Shown piece by piece: positions 1-10,436 of a DNA stretch of 64,000 bases (within the stretch, counting starts at the first letter, position 1; each line of letters begins with the position of its first letter). The DNA comes from Acidobacteriota bacterium (lineage in GTDB: Bacteria > Acidobacteriota > Terriglobia > Bryobacterales > Bryobacteraceae). Location: positions 93,055 through 157,054 of the forward strand of contig JACTMJ010000016.1 in assembly GCA_014584705.1 (NCBI GenBank), read 5' to 3'. Position numbers and translations under genes: made by a program. The notes under the pieces were generated by a model. The model saw only the letters and a list, made by a program, of their open reading frames with translations. It searched no databases and was not told the DNA's origin.

Positions 1-2212
1 CGAGGTCCGCCGCGCGCTTGCGGTCAATCTCCACGCGAAGTTCGGGACGGTCCAGCTTGAGCGTGGTATCCGCGTCCAGAATGCCGCCCAAGGTCCCCGC
101 GCGCTGACGCAGTTTTTCCGCATAGGCGGCGAGTTTCTCCAGCTCCGGACCGCGAATGACAAAGTCAATCTCAAAGTTTCCGCCGCCGATGTTGAAGGAT
201 GGAAAGTTTCGCACCTGGGAGCGCAGATCCGTGTACTTGCGCAAGGTGCGGCGGACCTGCATCATCACGTCACGCTGCGAGTAGTTGTTACGGAAGGCTT
301 CGCCGGGGTCGAGGTGAATCAGGCCCGTGAAGAAGCGGCCGATGCTGAACACACGCTCTTCGATGGGCGCAATGCGCACATAGAGCCGCGCGGTATTTAC
401 GCGGGCCATATAGCTGCCACCCACTTCCGAGAGCACCACTCGCACGGCCGGGATCTTGCGGATGTCCGTTTCCACGCGATCAAGCGCCTGGGACATCGCG
501 GTAAGGCTGGCCGTCTCCGGCGCCGTGACCGAAACTTCAAACTCGTTTTCGTCGATATCGCCGGGCAGGTATTCCTGGCGCACCACCTTATAGAGCGGCA
601 CGGACGAAAGAATCACCAGCAGCGCCAGCACGGAGACCGCGAAGCGGTGCCGCATGACGAAATGGAGCATTCGGGTATAGGCACGGTCAATGTACGCGTA
701 ATAACCTTCCCTGGAATGGCCGCCGGCGGCGTCTTCGCGTCGCAGGAGGCGCGCGCTCATCATGGGTGTCAGCGAGAACGAAACCAGCAGGCTCACCATG
801 ATGGCCACGGCCGCCGTGATGCCGAATTGATAAAGGAAACGGCCGGAAACGCTCGACATGAACGAGACGGGCACGAAAATCACCACCAGGCTGAGCGTGG
901 TGGCCAATACGGCAAGTCCGATATCGGCGGTGGCCTCCCGCGCGGCCACCATCGGCGTCATTTTCTTTTCCTCAACGAAGCGGAAAATATTTTCGAGCAC
1001 GACGATGGCGTCGTCGATCACAATGCCCACCATCAACACCAGAGCCAGCATGGTGACGCTGTTCAGCGTGAAGCCGAGCACTTCCATCATGGCGAATGTC
1101 GAAATCACGGAAGTCGGGATGGCGATGCCAGCGATGATGGTGCTGCGCCAACTGCGCATGAATGCGAGAACCACCAGACAGGCGAAGATGCTGCCGAGAA
1201 CCAGATGGACGTTAATCTCGTGCAAGGCGGCTTTGATGAAGCGCGATTGATCCTGGATCACTTCCATGCGCACATCGCTGGGGAGTTGCGCCTGCACGCG
1301 CTGCATGTTCTCTTTCACGGCTTCGATGGTAGCCACCGTGTTGGCGCCGGATTGCCGGAGAATTCCCATCACCACGGTAGGCTTTCCGTTGAGGCGGGCG
1401 AGCGAGCGTTGCTCCTTGGTTCCGTCCTCCGCGTAGCCGATATCGTCGATGCGAATGGGCGCGCCGTTCACGGTGCGAATGACGATATCGTTGAAATCCC
1501 GCGGATTCTCAACGCGCCCGATCGTTCGAAGCGATTCTTCGCGCAAACTGTTCGTGACGTTGCCGCCGGGGATATCGGCGTTCTGCGAACGCAGCGCATC
1601 GAGAACGTCCCGAATGGAGAGCTTGTACGCTTCCAGGCGTTCGGCATCGGCCCAGACGCTGATGGCGCGCTCCAGCCCGCCCACAATTCGCAGTTCCCCG
1701 ACGCCGAGGCTGCGCTCCAGTTGCGGCTTCACCACTTTGTCGGCCAGTTCGGTGAGTTCGCGCGCGGTGCGGTCTCCGGAGAGTGCGATGGTAAGAACGG
1801 GCGTATTTTCGTTGTTGTACTTGGCGATAATCGGCGGGTCGGCATCCTCGGGCAGTAGCCTGAGAATGGCCGCCACCCGGTCCCGGACGTCCTGGGCGGC
1901 GACGTCGATATCCCGGCTCAGGTCGAACGTCACCATCACCATCGAGTTTCCGCTCGAATTGATCGAACGGATTTCCTGGATGCCTTCGACTGTGTTTACC
2001 GATTCCTCGATTACATCCGAAACGAGCGATTCCATCTCTTCGCTCGACGCGCCGGGCAGGCTGGTACGCACAGAGACGGTGGGAAGATCGACCTGCGGGA
2101 AGCGATCCAGGCCCAAGCGGAAGTAGCTGGCCGCCCCAACCACCACCATGGCCATGATGATCATGGCGGCGAAGATCGGACGGCGGATGCAGATTTCAGC
2201 CAGTTTTTGCAT
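1..2212 (-). CDS. RND efflux transporter permease (AcrB/HAE family), C-terminus outside window
   Basis: Inner-membrane proton-driven pump subunit, expected to form a trimer and export drugs or other small molecules through a tripartite complex. The first 737 residues are present, out of about 1030-1050 usual for the family; the rest lies beyond the left edge. The start is the ATG at 2212 (MQKLAEICIRRPIFAAM), a typical RND N-terminus leading into TM1. The TM4 proton-relay signature GIVIDDAIVVLENI is intact, with the Asp pair at residues 400-401 (D407/D408 in E. coli AcrB). The porter and funnel segments follow in the normal order. The gene starts 35 bp after the adaptor gene on the same strand, so the two form an operon. 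No outer-membrane TolC-like gene is seen here. Substrate unknown. Confidence 0.93.
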   Translation of the reverse strand, partial: MQKLAEICIRRPIFAAMIIMAMVVVGAASYFRLGLDRFPQVDLPTVSVRTSLPGASSEEMESLVSDVIEESVNTVEGIQEIRSINSSGNSMVMVTFDLSRDIDVAAQDVRDRVAAILRLLPEDADPPIIAKYNNENTPVLTIALSGDRTARELTELADKVVKPQLERSLGVGELRIVGGLERAISVWADAERLEAYKLSIRDVLDALRSQNADIPGGNVTNSLREESLRTIGRVENPRDFNDIVIRTVNGAPIRIDDIGYAEDGTKEQRSLARLNGKPTVVMGILRQSGANTVATIEAVKENMQRVQAQLPSDVRMEVIQDQSRFIKAALHEINVHLVLGSIFACLVVLAFMRSWRSTIIAGIAIPTSVISTFAMMEVLGFTLNSVTMLALVLMVGIVIDDAIVVLENIFRFVEEKKMTPMVAAREATADIGLAVLATTLSLVVIFVPVSFMSSVSGRFLYQFGITAAVAIMVSLLVSFSLTPMMSARLLRREDAAGGHSREGYYAYIDRAYTRMLHFVMRHRFAVSVLALLVILSSVPLYKVVRQEYLPGDIDENEFEVSVTAPETASLTAMSQALDRVETDIRKIPAVRVVLSEVGGSYMARVNTARLYVRIAPIEERVFSIGRFFTGLIHLDPGEAFRNNYSQRDVMMQVRRTLRKYTDLRSQVRNFPSFNIGGGNFEIDFVIRGPELEKLAAYAEKLRQRAGTLGGILDADTTLKLDRPELRVEIDRKRAADL

Positions 2213-2247
2213 GTCGATTCGTTCCTAGCCCCCTGCGAGTCCTTCGG

Positions 2248-3495
2248 CTACTCGCTCTCGATCTCGACCGGGGTGCCGCCCACCAGGTTGCCCGGCTGCA
2301 CCACCACGCGGTCGCCCGCTTTCAGACCCTCTACAATCTCAATGCGCCCTTCGTCACGGCGGCCGGTGCGCACGAGGCGCTCGACGGACTTGCCCTGCTC
2401 GACGAGGAACACTTTCTCAATTCCCGCAAACACCACCAGGGCGGAACCCGGCACAAAGATCGCCTGCTCCCCGGCTTTGGTCACAAGCGAGGCCTGCACG
2501 AAAGATCCAGGCTTCAATCGTCCCGACTCGTTCGGAATTGTGGCCTCCACCAGCAGCGTGCGGTTCGCGGGATCGATGGCGGGCGAGAGGCGCGATACGA
2601 CGCCACTATAGGTATTAGAGTCGTTTTCGAGGCGCAGCGTGATGCTTTGCCCCACGCGCACGCCGGCTGCCGCGCGCTCCGGCACGGGGAGTTGCAGACG
2701 CAATGGAGACATCTTTACAATCGTGACCACGCTGGTTCCCGGCGCGACATACTGGCCCACGGAACCTTCCCGCGCCAGCACGGCGCCGGCGATGGGAGCG
2801 CGCAGTTCGGAATCGGCTAAGCGCTGGCGCGCCAGTTGCAGTTCCGTCTTGCGCTGGGAGAGAGTGGCCTGGCGGTTGCGGATTTCTTCGATGGCGTCCT
2901 GATGGCGTCCATCGGCGATCCGAAAATTGGCGTCCGCGGTGTCGAAGTCCGCCTTGGAGATCAACTTCTGGTCATACATTTGCTGGGCGCGATCCCTGCT
3001 GAGGCGGGCTTCATCGAGCGCGGCTTTGGCCTGAAGCACGAGAGGAGCGCGTTCCACATCCACGCGCGAATCCGCCTGGTTCGCCGTGAGGCCCAAACGC
3101 GCCCTCGCCTGATCGAGAGCGGCGACCGCCTGCGCCACGGCAAGGTCAAAGTCGGTACGATCCAGGCCCGCCAGCAACTGGCCCGGCTTTACCGTGTCGC
3201 CCAGATCCACGGGCAGACGGTCAATGCGGCCAGCCACCTTGAAGGCAACGGCCACCTGGTCCTGGGCCGCCAGCGTGCCATTCACTTCCACGGTGCGGCT
3301 GATGCTGCCCACCGCCGCCGACGCCACTTTCACCTTGCGGCTTCGGGCGGGCGCTTCCCCGCCCGCATTCTTCGCACTGGCCGCGGTGGCGGCCCTTTCC
3401 GTCTGGCAACCAGCCAGCAGGAGCATCGAAATCAAGGCGGAAATTCCGCCCAACTGCCAACGTGTCAGCACAACGATCCTTGTGAGAGAAGGCAC
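2248..3495 (-). CDS. RND efflux periplasmic adaptor (membrane fusion protein), lipoprotein
   Basis: Periplasmic adaptor that links the inner-membrane RND pump to an outer-membrane channel. The 415 residues begin with a signal peptide ending in the lipobox LLAGC (Cys near residue 29), so the mature protein is probably lipid-anchored. Then come a biotinyl-lipoyl half (about 75-115, VAFKVAGRIDRL), a long alpha-helical hairpin (about 120-225), the second lipoyl half (ELRAPIAGAVLAREGSVGQYV) and beta-barrel/membrane-proximal domains ending in a KAGDRVVVQPG segment. The start codon is GTG at 3495. It lies upstream of and cotranscribed with the permease gene. The 219 bp upstream (3496-3714) contain no gene. 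Confidence 0.93.
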   Translation of the reverse strand: MPSLTRIVVLTRWQLGGISALISMLLLAGCQTERAATAASAKNAGGEAPARSRKVKVASAAVGSISRTVEVNGTLAAQDQVAVAFKVAGRIDRLPVDLGDTVKPGQLLAGLDRTDFDLAVAQAVAALDQARARLGLTANQADSRVDVERAPLVLQAKAALDEARLSRDRAQQMYDQKLISKADFDTADANFRIADGRHQDAIEEIRNRQATLSQRKTELQLARQRLADSELRAPIAGAVLAREGSVGQYVAPGTSVVTIVKMSPLRLQLPVPERAAAGVRVGQSITLRLENDSNTYSGVVSRLSPAIDPANRTLLVEATIPNESGRLKPGSFVQASLVTKAGEQAIFVPGSALVVFAGIEKVFLVEQGKSVERLVRTGRRDEGRIEIVEGLKAGDRVVVQPGNLVGGTPVEIESE

Positions 3496-3714
3496 TCAAG
3501 CCAATCGGCGCTCGGCATCCAATCGGGAAGAGAAACCACAGCGGTAGAAAAATGTAATGACTCTAATCCGGTAGCCATTGTTACCGGGGCCGCGATGGGA
3601 TTCGCAACCACCTGCCCCTTTTTCTCGCCTACTATTGTGACGAAAACGACGAGGGAATGGGTTCGAGCGGATCATTGCGACCCGGCATGAGGCACCCCGC
3701 TCCGCGATCAGCCG

Positions 3715-5154
3715 TTAAGCGAGCGCTTTGCGAATCAATTCGCCCTCAACGTCGGTGAGCCGGAACTCGCGGCCCTGGAACTTGTAGGTCAGCTTCGTGT
3801 GGTCAATTCCCATCAGGTGAAGGATGGTGGCATGCAGATCGTGGACGCTTACCGGGTCCTCCGCGATGTTGTAGCCGAGGTCGTCCGTCTTGCCGATGGT
3901 CACCCCTGGTTTGATTCCGCCGCCCGCCATCCACATCGTGAACGCGCGGGGATGATGGTCCCGTCCCAGGAATTTCGATCCGCTGCGCGCTTCGTTCATG
4001 GGGGTTCGGCCAAATTCCCCGCCCCAGACAACGATCGTTGAATCGAGCAGACCCCGCTGTTTCAAGTCCGTTACCAGGGCCGCGGCGGCGCGGTCCGTCT
4101 GATTGCAGAGGAAGGAAAGCTTGTTGACGATGTCTTCGTTGTTCGAAGCGCCGTGCGTATCCCAGCCCCGGTGATAGAGCTGGACGAAGCGCACGCCACG
4201 CTCCACCAGCCGCCGCGCCATCAGGCAGTTGTTGGCGAAGGACGGCTTGCCGGGGGATGTGCCATACATTTCGTGAATGGCGGCGGATTCCTTCGAGAGA
4301 TCCGTCAACTCAGGCACGCTCGACTGCATGCGGAAGGCCAGTTCGTAGGAATTGATGCGGGTCTCAATTTCGGGATCGCCCACTTCGCCAAAGTGCGCTT
4401 CATTCAGGCCCTTCAGCAAATTGAGCGTGCGACGGCGACGTTCCCGGTCAATTCCCTCGGGGTCCGATAGGAAAAGCACGGGATCTCCCTGCCGACGGAA
4501 CTCCACTCCCTGATAGACCGTGGGCAGGAAGCCGCTGCCCCAGCAACTCTTGCCGCCATCGGGCTGATTCTGCCCGGAGAGCAGCACGACAAATCCCGGA
4601 AGGTCGGCATTCTCGCTGCCCAGGCCATATTGCAGCCAGGCGCCCATGCTCGGCCGTCCGGGAATCTGATGGCCGCTGTTCATGAAAATCTGCGCCGGCG
4701 AATGGTTGAACTGCGTCGTGAACATGGATTTCACGATGGCGATGTCGTCGGCGATTTTCGCTGTGTGCGGAATCAGGCTGGAGAGTTCCGCTCCCGATTG
4801 GCCATAGCGCTGGAAGCTGTGCGGGGAACCCAGGAGCTTCGGCGTGCCCTTGATGAATGCGAAGCGCTCGCCCTTGGTGACGTCTTCCGGCACCGGCTGG
4901 CCGTCGTACTTGTTGAGCAGCGGTTTGTAATCGAAAAGGTCCAGTTGCGAAGGAGCGCCGGCCATAAAGAGGAAAATCACGCTCTTGGCCTTGGCCGGAT
5001 GATCCGGTCCCACGGGTTTTGGTGTGGCGGCGCTCACGCGCTGGCCGGAAAGCATCGCGAGTGCGGCTGCCCCAATGCCGAACTGGCTCGTCTGGCCAAA
5101 AAAATGACGGCGGGTGAGCGCTTGCAGATTCCGTCGTGATTGTTCGTCGTGCAT
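3715..5154 (-). CDS. DUF1501 domain-containing protein, Tat-exported
   Basis: Alkaline-phosphatase/sulfatase-fold protein of the DUF1501 family; exact reaction unknown. A twin-arginine signal with core RRHFFG stands near residues 15-20 and is followed by a hydrophobic stretch, so export of a folded protein is expected. Family landmarks are [18 protein letters not shown] near residue 60, the [17 protein letters not shown] block near 145, and the late segments GGEFGRTP and [17 protein letters not shown]. The start ATG at 5154 has a strong ribosome site (GAGGAGG). The gene begins 15 bp after the PSD1 cytochrome gene. DUF1501 genes are commonly paired with DUF1549/DUF1553 genes in Planctomycetes and Acidobacteria, which supports a joint periplasmic role. 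Confidence 0.92.
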   Translation of the reverse strand: MHDEQSRRNLQALTRRHFFGQTSQFGIGAAALAMLSGQRVSAATPKPVGPDHPAKAKSVIFLFMAGAPSQLDLFDYKPLLNKYDGQPVPEDVTKGERFAFIKGTPKLLGSPHSFQRYGQSGAELSSLIPHTAKIADDIAIVKSMFTTQFNHSPAQIFMNSGHQIPGRPSMGAWLQYGLGSENADLPGFVVLLSGQNQPDGGKSCWGSGFLPTVYQGVEFRRQGDPVLFLSDPEGIDRERRRRTLNLLKGLNEAHFGEVGDPEIETRINSYELAFRMQSSVPELTDLSKESAAIHEMYGTSPGKPSFANNCLMARRLVERGVRFVQLYHRGWDTHGASNNEDIVNKLSFLCNQTDRAAAALVTDLKQRGLLDSTIVVWGGEFGRTPMNEARSGSKFLGRDHHPRAFTMWMAGGGIKPGVTIGKTDDLGYNIAEDPVSVHDLHATILHLMGIDHTKLTYKFQGREFRLTDVEGELIRKALA

Positions 5155-5169
5155 TTCGCTCCTCCTCGG

Positions 5170-8100
5170 CTACTGCCTGGTAACCGTCTCATCCATATTC
5201 AGCAGGACATTGGAAAGCAGCGTCCAGGCCGCCAACTCCGTGGGATCCTGCCCCGCGCTCACGGAGTCGCCGGCAAGCTCGGAGGCAGCCTTCGGATCGC
5301 CTATCAATCGACCGCGCTCTTGCTGGAGCCACTCCAGCATTTCTTTTAACTGCGTGGGCGGTGCCGGACGTGCCGTGAGCAAACGAAAGGCATAGGACAC
5401 CCTGGCACGCTCTCCGTCACCACCCTCCGCCAGCACGCGCCGCGCCAGTGCGCGCGCGGCTTCAAAGAACACCGGATCGTTGAGGCCATTCAACGCCTGC
5501 AACGGCGTGTTGGTGCGCGTACGGCGGATCGTGCAAGTCTCCCGGCTGGGGGCATCAAACGTGGTCATGCTCGGGTACGGCGACGAACGCCGGAGGAAGG
5601 TATAGATCCCCCTACGGTAACGGTCCTCCCCCTCGCTTTCCTCCCACTTGGCGCTGCTGTAGGGCACATCCCAGATCCCATCCGGCTGGTACGGATACAC
5701 ACTGGGGCCGCCGATCTTTTCGCTCAGCAATCCGCTGGCCGAGAGCGCCACGTCACGAATCATTTCCGCCTCCATGCGGAAGCGCGGACCCCGCGCCAGA
5801 AGTCGGTTATAGGGATCCCGTTCCTGCAACCGCGGTGTAACCGCCGAATCCTGCCGGTAGGTATTCGACATCACGATCAGCTTCTGCATGTGTTTCCAAT
5901 TCCAACCCGAATCCATGAACTCCACGGCCAGCCAATCGAGCAGTTCGGGATGCGAAGGCAGTGCGCCCTGCGTTCCGAAATCCTCGCTGGTCTCCACCAG
6001 GCCGATACCGAAATAGGCTTCCCAGAAACGATTGACCATCACGCGAGCGGTGAGCGGGTTGTCCTTGCTCACCAGCCACCGGGCCAGCCCGAGCCGGTTC
6101 GGCATCGCATCCGCCGGCAGCGGATTCAACACCTTCGGCACATCGGCATACACGATCTCGCCGGGGCTCAGGAAGCTTCCGCGAATACGCAGCGGCGTTG
6201 ACGGTCGCGCAAACCCCGGCTTCTCCCGCATCACCATCGCGGAGACAATACCGAGGTCGCGGAGTTCGCGGCGGTGGAGTTTTAACTCGTCGCGAACCGC
6301 GGCCAGACGAGGCGTGTTTGCGGTGAAGCTCTCAAATATCTGCTTCGCCTGCTGCTCCGTTCGCGCACTCTCCGCCACTCGCAACAACGGCCGCAGTCGC
6401 GCGGGCAATTCCGCGGCAAACTCGGGGTCCGCATCGCTCGAAAGGGCAATCCGAAAATGCCCCACTCCCTGCTTGCCGAAAGGGGAAGCGTGCAGCATGG
6501 TCACGCGGATTCTGGCGTTCGGGCCAAGCGTGACCGCGTCGTTGAAGGGCACAATCAGACGCCGGGGAAGACGCTCGTCCTCCCGGGAAGCATCCACCAC
6601 CCACAACTGCTGGTCCCCCCGTTCCTTGGTCCGTTCTCCTTGCGCCACCGGCAGGGGATGGATTGGCTCTTCGGCTAACTTCTTCTCGCCCGGTTCGGGC
6701 GGCATCGGCTTCTTGAAAACGTCGCCCAGACGTCCGTCGTCCGCGCGTGCGTAGCGCCATTCCACGGTGCGCCAATCCTTCTCGCTCCCGCTATTGCTCA
6801 CTTCGATCGTGAGATCGGTGAGCACGAAATTCCCGTAGAGATCGCGGCCCGGTCCGCCGCGCGGAAGGCTCGCATCGGGCAGAGCCTCGATCATCAGAGC
6901 GGTTGCCGGCCCGGCCGCTCCGGCAGTTCCCGTGAGCAAATAGGTATCGCTGGACGGGTTGGCGCCGTTCACCAGAATGTCACCGGCCTCCCTCACCGTA
7001 AGCGTGCTGCCGCTCGTTGATTCCGCCTGTCCGAAGCGGAGAGTCTTCCATCGTTTCTCCGCTTCGGTCTGCGCCTGCTCCCACTTACGGCGCGCTTCCG
7101 CGAGCGCGGGAGTCTCTGTCTGCAGCACGGCTTCGAGAGATTCAATCCGGGAGCGCAGTTCCGTGCGCCGCTCCGCCTGGGCCTCGGTGGGCAAATCAAG
7201 CGATGGCTCCACCCAGGTGGTGGAGGTATCGCCATTCTTTCTTGGCTCCACCTCGCTGTTCGCATAGAAGGCGTAGATCTGGTAATACTCCTTTTGTGTG
7301 AATGGGTCGAACTTGTGGTTGTGGCACTGTGCGCAGGCTATCGTGGAGCCCAGCCAGACCGTTGCGGTGGTATTCACCCGATCTACCAGCACATCGTTGT
7401 AGGCCTCGGCCGGGTCTACACCGCCCTCCTCGTTGAACATGGTGTTGCGGTTGAACCCGGTGGCGATCAACTGGGCCTCCGTGGGTTTCGGCAGCATGTC
7501 TCCGGCAATCTGTTCGATCGTGAATTCGTCGAACGGCATGTTGGCGTTCAGCGCATCGATCACCCAGTCCCGGTATTTCCACATCACCCTGGGCATGTCC
7601 TTCTCGAAGCCGTGCGAATCGGCATATCGCGCCCAATCGAGCCACGGTCTGGCCCAGCGTTCTCCGTAGTGCTTGGAAGCTAGAAGGCGATCCACCAGCT
7701 TCTCATACGCGTTCTCGCTCGAATCCGCGAGAAACGCATCCACTTCCGCCGGTGTTGGGGGCAAGCCGGTGAGATCCAGGCTCACGCGGCGAATGAGTGT
7801 TTCCTTTGAGGCGGTTTTCGAAGGAGAAAGGCCCTCTTTCTCGAGTCGCGCCAGCACGAAGCCATCAATTGGATTGCGAACCCATGATGAGGCTTTCCCC
7901 GAAGGCACGGCCGGTCGTTTCGGCTTCACGTAGCTCCAATGGGTTGAGAGCACCGCCGAGTCGTCCGGTTGCTCCGCTCCAGGCCATTTCGCACCCTCAT
8001 CCACCCAGCGCGCGAGGAGAGCAATCTGAGTGTCGTTGAGAGGCTCGCGCTGCAGGGGCATCCGTCGCTCTCCGCCCTGCCCCCGCACTCGGTGCAGCAG

Positions 8101-8685
8101 GCGGCTGCCCTTCGCATCGCCGGGCAGAATCACTTTGCCGCCAAGGCCTCCCTTCAGCGCGGCCGCGCCCACGTCCAGACGCAACTGCGATTGCGGCTTC
8201 GGGCCGGAATGGCATTCATAGCATCGTGCGCGGAAGATAGGCTCAATGTCGCGCTGGAAATCAACCGCCGCCGTCGTGCCCGCAACTGGTGCCGAGGCCG
8301 AAGCCGCGGCGGCGAAAGCCTTCGTATCCTCCGCTGGCATCGCGTCGATCCATTCCCGAATGATGGCAATGGCTTCGGGTGCAAGCGCGGGGGTTCCAAG
8401 TGGCATCCGGAGCGTGCGGTCCGCCGTCACCAGTCGCTGGTAAAGGGCGCTGCCCGCGCTGTTGCCGGGCATCAGCGCAGGTCCGGATGCGCCGCCACGG
8501 GCGATGGCTTCGAGCGAATCCATGGCGAACTTTCCCTGTGGATTCACGCCCGAGTGGCAAGCCAGACAACTCTTCGCGAAGATCGGGGCAACGTCGGCGG
8601 AGAAATTCCTTGCGGCATTCGCACGAACGCCCGGCTCCAACAGCACAGCCAGAACCAAGACGGCGCCAAGCCATCCCTTACCCAT
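5170..8685 (-). CDS. PSD1-type cytochrome c protein with DUF1549 and DUF1553 domains
   Basis: Large secreted multi-domain protein of 1171 residues. After a signal peptide there are two Planctomycete-type cytochrome c modules: CLACH at residues 40-44 with a following [12 protein letters not shown] segment, and CYECH near 155. The DUF1549 domain (about 265-480) carries DLTGLPPT and a further CAQCHNH near 455. A middle beta-rich region is followed by DUF1553 (about 870-1130: [18 protein letters not shown], late [16 protein letters not shown]). The two CxxCH sites predict covalent haem. Its usual partner, a DUF1501 protein, lies 15 bp downstream. The family is common in polymer-degrading Planctomycetes and Acidobacteria, but no reaction is firmly assigned. 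The intergenic region 8686-8845 separates it from a divergent phosphoesterase. Confidence 0.93.
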   Translation of the reverse strand: MGKGWLGAVLVLAVLLEPGVRANAARNFSADVAPIFAKSCLACHSGVNPQGKFAMDSLEAIARGGASGPALMPGNSAGSALYQRLVTADRTLRMPLGTPALAPEAIAIIREWIDAMPAEDTKAFAAAASASAPVAGTTAAVDFQRDIEPIFRARCYECHSGPKPQSQLRLDVGAAALKGGLGGKVILPGDAKGSRLLHRVRGQGGERRMPLQREPLNDTQIALLARWVDEGAKWPGAEQPDDSAVLSTHWSYVKPKRPAVPSGKASSWVRNPIDGFVLARLEKEGLSPSKTASKETLIRRVSLDLTGLPPTPAEVDAFLADSSENAYEKLVDRLLASKHYGERWARPWLDWARYADSHGFEKDMPRVMWKYRDWVIDALNANMPFDEFTIEQIAGDMLPKPTEAQLIATGFNRNTMFNEEGGVDPAEAYNDVLVDRVNTTATVWLGSTIACAQCHNHKFDPFTQKEYYQIYAFYANSEVEPRKNGDTSTTWVEPSLDLPTEAQAERRTELRSRIESLEAVLQTETPALAEARRKWEQAQTEAEKRWKTLRFGQAESTSGSTLTVREAGDILVNGANPSSDTYLLTGTAGAAGPATALMIEALPDASLPRGGPGRDLYGNFVLTDLTIEVSNSGSEKDWRTVEWRYARADDGRLGDVFKKPMPPEPGEKKLAEEPIHPLPVAQGERTKERGDQQLWVVDASREDERLPRRLIVPFNDAVTLGPNARIRVTMLHASPFGKQGVGHFRIALSSDADPEFAAELPARLRPLLRVAESARTEQQAKQIFESFTANTPRLAAVRDELKLHRRELRDLGIVSAMVMREKPGFARPSTPLRIRGSFLSPGEIVYADVPKVLNPLPADAMPNRLGLARWLVSKDNPLTARVMVNRFWEAYFGIGLVETSEDFGTQGALPSHPELLDWLAVEFMDSGWNWKHMQKLIVMSNTYRQDSAVTPRLQERDPYNRLLARGPRFRMEAEMIRDVALSASGLLSEKIGGPSVYPYQPDGIWDVPYSSAKWEESEGEDRYRRGIYTFLRRSSPYPSMTTFDAPSRETCTIRRTRTNTPLQALNGLNDPVFFEAARALARRVLAEGGDGERARVSYAFRLLTARPAPPTQLKEMLEWLQQERGRLIGDPKAASELAGDSVSAGQDPTELAAWTLLSNVLLNMDETVTRQ

Positions 8686-8845
8686 GCATCCCCCAATCTT
8701 GTGCCGCCCATTCTATAACCTGCCGAACGGGCGATTCAATGGGCTCCCTTCCTTATCGCGATGGTCGACTTCGGAGTTCAACCGCTGCACGAAGAAATGA
8801 GGGAGTCTGATAGGTGCGGTCCAAACGGTGATAGTGTAGGGGATT

Positions 8846-9799
8846 ATGCTGATCTCTAGGCGTTCGTTTCTGCACCTGGCGGGAGGGCTTGGAGTAGCGG
8901 CTCCGGCTGGTTTGTTGACCCCGCCCGCCTTGCAAGGGGCAACCGCCGCGTCCCGTTTTCGCTTCGCGGTGATCGCTGACACCCACATCATCGACAACTT
9001 TTACCATCCGCCGAATCCCAATACGGAGACCGCCTCGAGCGTGATCTTCTCCCGCGAGAGCCTCATTCGCACCCGCACGGCGATTCACGCGCTGAACCCC
9101 ACGCCGGATATGGTCTTCGTGGTCGGAGATTTCTTCCACGACTACCCCTCGCGAGATTATGACTTCTATTTCAAGAACGTCACGCGCATCGATCACGCCA
9201 AGGCTATCACGGACCGATTCAAGATGAAGGTCTACCCAGGCTTCGGCAATCACGATTACGACGTGCCTGACCTTGACCGCACCTTTTCGCACCGCCTGGT
9301 TGCGCAGAAAATCGGCATCAAGCCCTACTACGCGGTGGACCACAAGGGCTGCCGCTTTCTGATGCTCAATAATTTTCTGGGCGAGACCTGGAACGCTGCT
9401 AACAAAGAGGTATTCAAGAAGACGGTGGGGTCATTCGGCGAAGAACAACTGCAGTGGATTGAATCCCAGTTGGCCGCGCGGAAGCAGACGTTTATCTTCA
9501 CGCACTATCCGCTCTCCATTGTCTCCGCCACGGAGGTGAAGGACTTCGGGCTGCTGCCGCTCATGAAGAAGTACGCCGACAACATTCACTTCATCACGGC
9601 CGGCCATTGGCACCGCTGGCACGACTTCAAGCGCGAATTCGGGCCTCAACATTACGTAATGGGAGCCACACGATACGACGCCGATGCGTACATGGTCGTG
9701 GATGTGGACGTCAAGGCCGCAAGTTGGGAAATTCGCAACCTGCACTGCTTCCATTGGGATTCCCGGCAAACAGACCCGTACGTGGAGACCCGTGCGTAA
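8846..9799 (+). CDS. Exported calcineurin-like metallophosphoesterase
   Basis: Dinuclear-metal phosphoesterase, probably periplasmic. The N-terminus reads ISRRSFLHLAGGLGVAAPAG, a twin-arginine-like signal. The metal-binding blocks are in the normal order: ADTHIID (about 47), VVGDFFHD (about 93), GNHDYD (about 133), FTHYPLS (about 220) and GHWHRWHDF (about 252). The substrate cannot be told from sequence; relatives act on cyclic nucleotides, nucleotides or phospholipid-type esters. Start ATG at 8846 is preceded by AGGGGAT. It is transcribed away from the PSD1 cytochrome gene and meets the FmdB gene end-to-end with only 21 bp between stop codons. Confidence 0.9.
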   Translation: MLISRRSFLHLAGGLGVAAPAGLLTPPALQGATAASRFRFAVIADTHIIDNFYHPPNPNTETASSVIFSRESLIRTRTAIHALNPTPDMVFVVGDFFHDYPSRDYDFYFKNVTRIDHAKAITDRFKMKVYPGFGNHDYDVPDLDRTFSHRLVAQKIGIKPYYAVDHKGCRFLMLNNFLGETWNAANKEVFKKTVGSFGEEQLQWIESQLAARKQTFIFTHYPLSIVSATEVKDFGLLPLMKKYADNIHFITAGHWHRWHDFKREFGPQHYVMGATRYDADAYMVVDVDVKAASWEIRNLHCFHWDSRQTDPYVETRA

Positions 9800-9820
9800 A
9801 TAGAAACGACGCCGTGCGGT

Positions 9821-10186
9821 TTACGTGGTCTTCGCCGCGGCTGAGGGCTTCGACGCACCCTCGCTTGCGCTGCTCGAAGAACTTCCGGAGGAGGAATCTC
9901 CCGACGACTTCGCGCCGGAATCGGATGCGGACGATCCGCCGTTGGTCGATGCGCCTTCATGCTTCGACGCGGAATCGCTCTTCCCGTGCGACGAGCTATT
10001 CCCGGACTTAGCGTAATCGTTCACGTACCATCCGCTGCCCTTGAAGACCAGCGCTGGCGCGGAGGTGATGCGGCTAACCTTTCCCTTCTTTTCACAATCG
10101 CAAACGGTGTCGGGCGGGTCGGAAAACTTCTGGCGCTTCTCGTAGACTTTCCCGCATTCCTCGCACTTGTACTCGTAAATGGGCAT
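9821..10186 (-). CDS. FmdB-family zinc ribbon protein with Ser-rich tail
   Basis: Small putative regulator with an N-terminal zinc ribbon: MPIYEYKCEECGKVYEKRQK, then a second Cys pair of CDC type near residue 33. This is the typical FmdB_regulatory domain. After about residue 62 the protein becomes a low-complexity Ser/Ala/Gly/Lys tail (SSGSSSSSASEG-like), common in this family. An upstream in-frame start at 10294 exists, but the conserved domain begins at the ATG at 10186, preceded by AGAGAAG, so that start is chosen (121 residues). The function is only loosely known in the family. Upstream 10187-10436 holds no gene. Confidence 0.85.
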   Translation of the reverse strand: MPIYEYKCEECGKVYEKRQKFSDPPDTVCDCEKKGKVSRITSAPALVFKGSGWYVNDYAKSGNSSSHGKSDSASKHEGASTNGGSSASDSGAKSSGDSSSGSSSSSASEGASKPSAAAKTT

Positions 10187-10436
10187 CGAACTTCTCTTTG
10201 ATCGGACTTTCCGGCGAACCACGCCTACGCGGCCCGCATCCATGCGAACACCGCGCGTCACGGCCCTCTGAAGCTCTTCAGAACGGGTGGACACGCCGGG
10301 GATGGGATGAAATCCTCTAGGACGCTCGCTGTTTTCGGAATCTCGCCACGGTGGAAACCCAGTAGCTATTACCTATTATCGCACCGCCCGAAGAGCACGC
10401 AAAAGCGGGTGCCGCCCGCTTCCCTCGCGTGTCCCG

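Noticed and set aside
314..1858. 514-codon plus-strand open frame
   Set aside because: Lies fully opposite the RND permease, which has clear family motifs. The product is His/Arg-rich and resembles no protein; it is a GC-rich shadow.
3496..3714. Gap upstream of the efflux operon, searched for a small gene or RNA
   Set aside because: No open frame with a ribosome site, tRNA-like fold or clear promoter could be supported.
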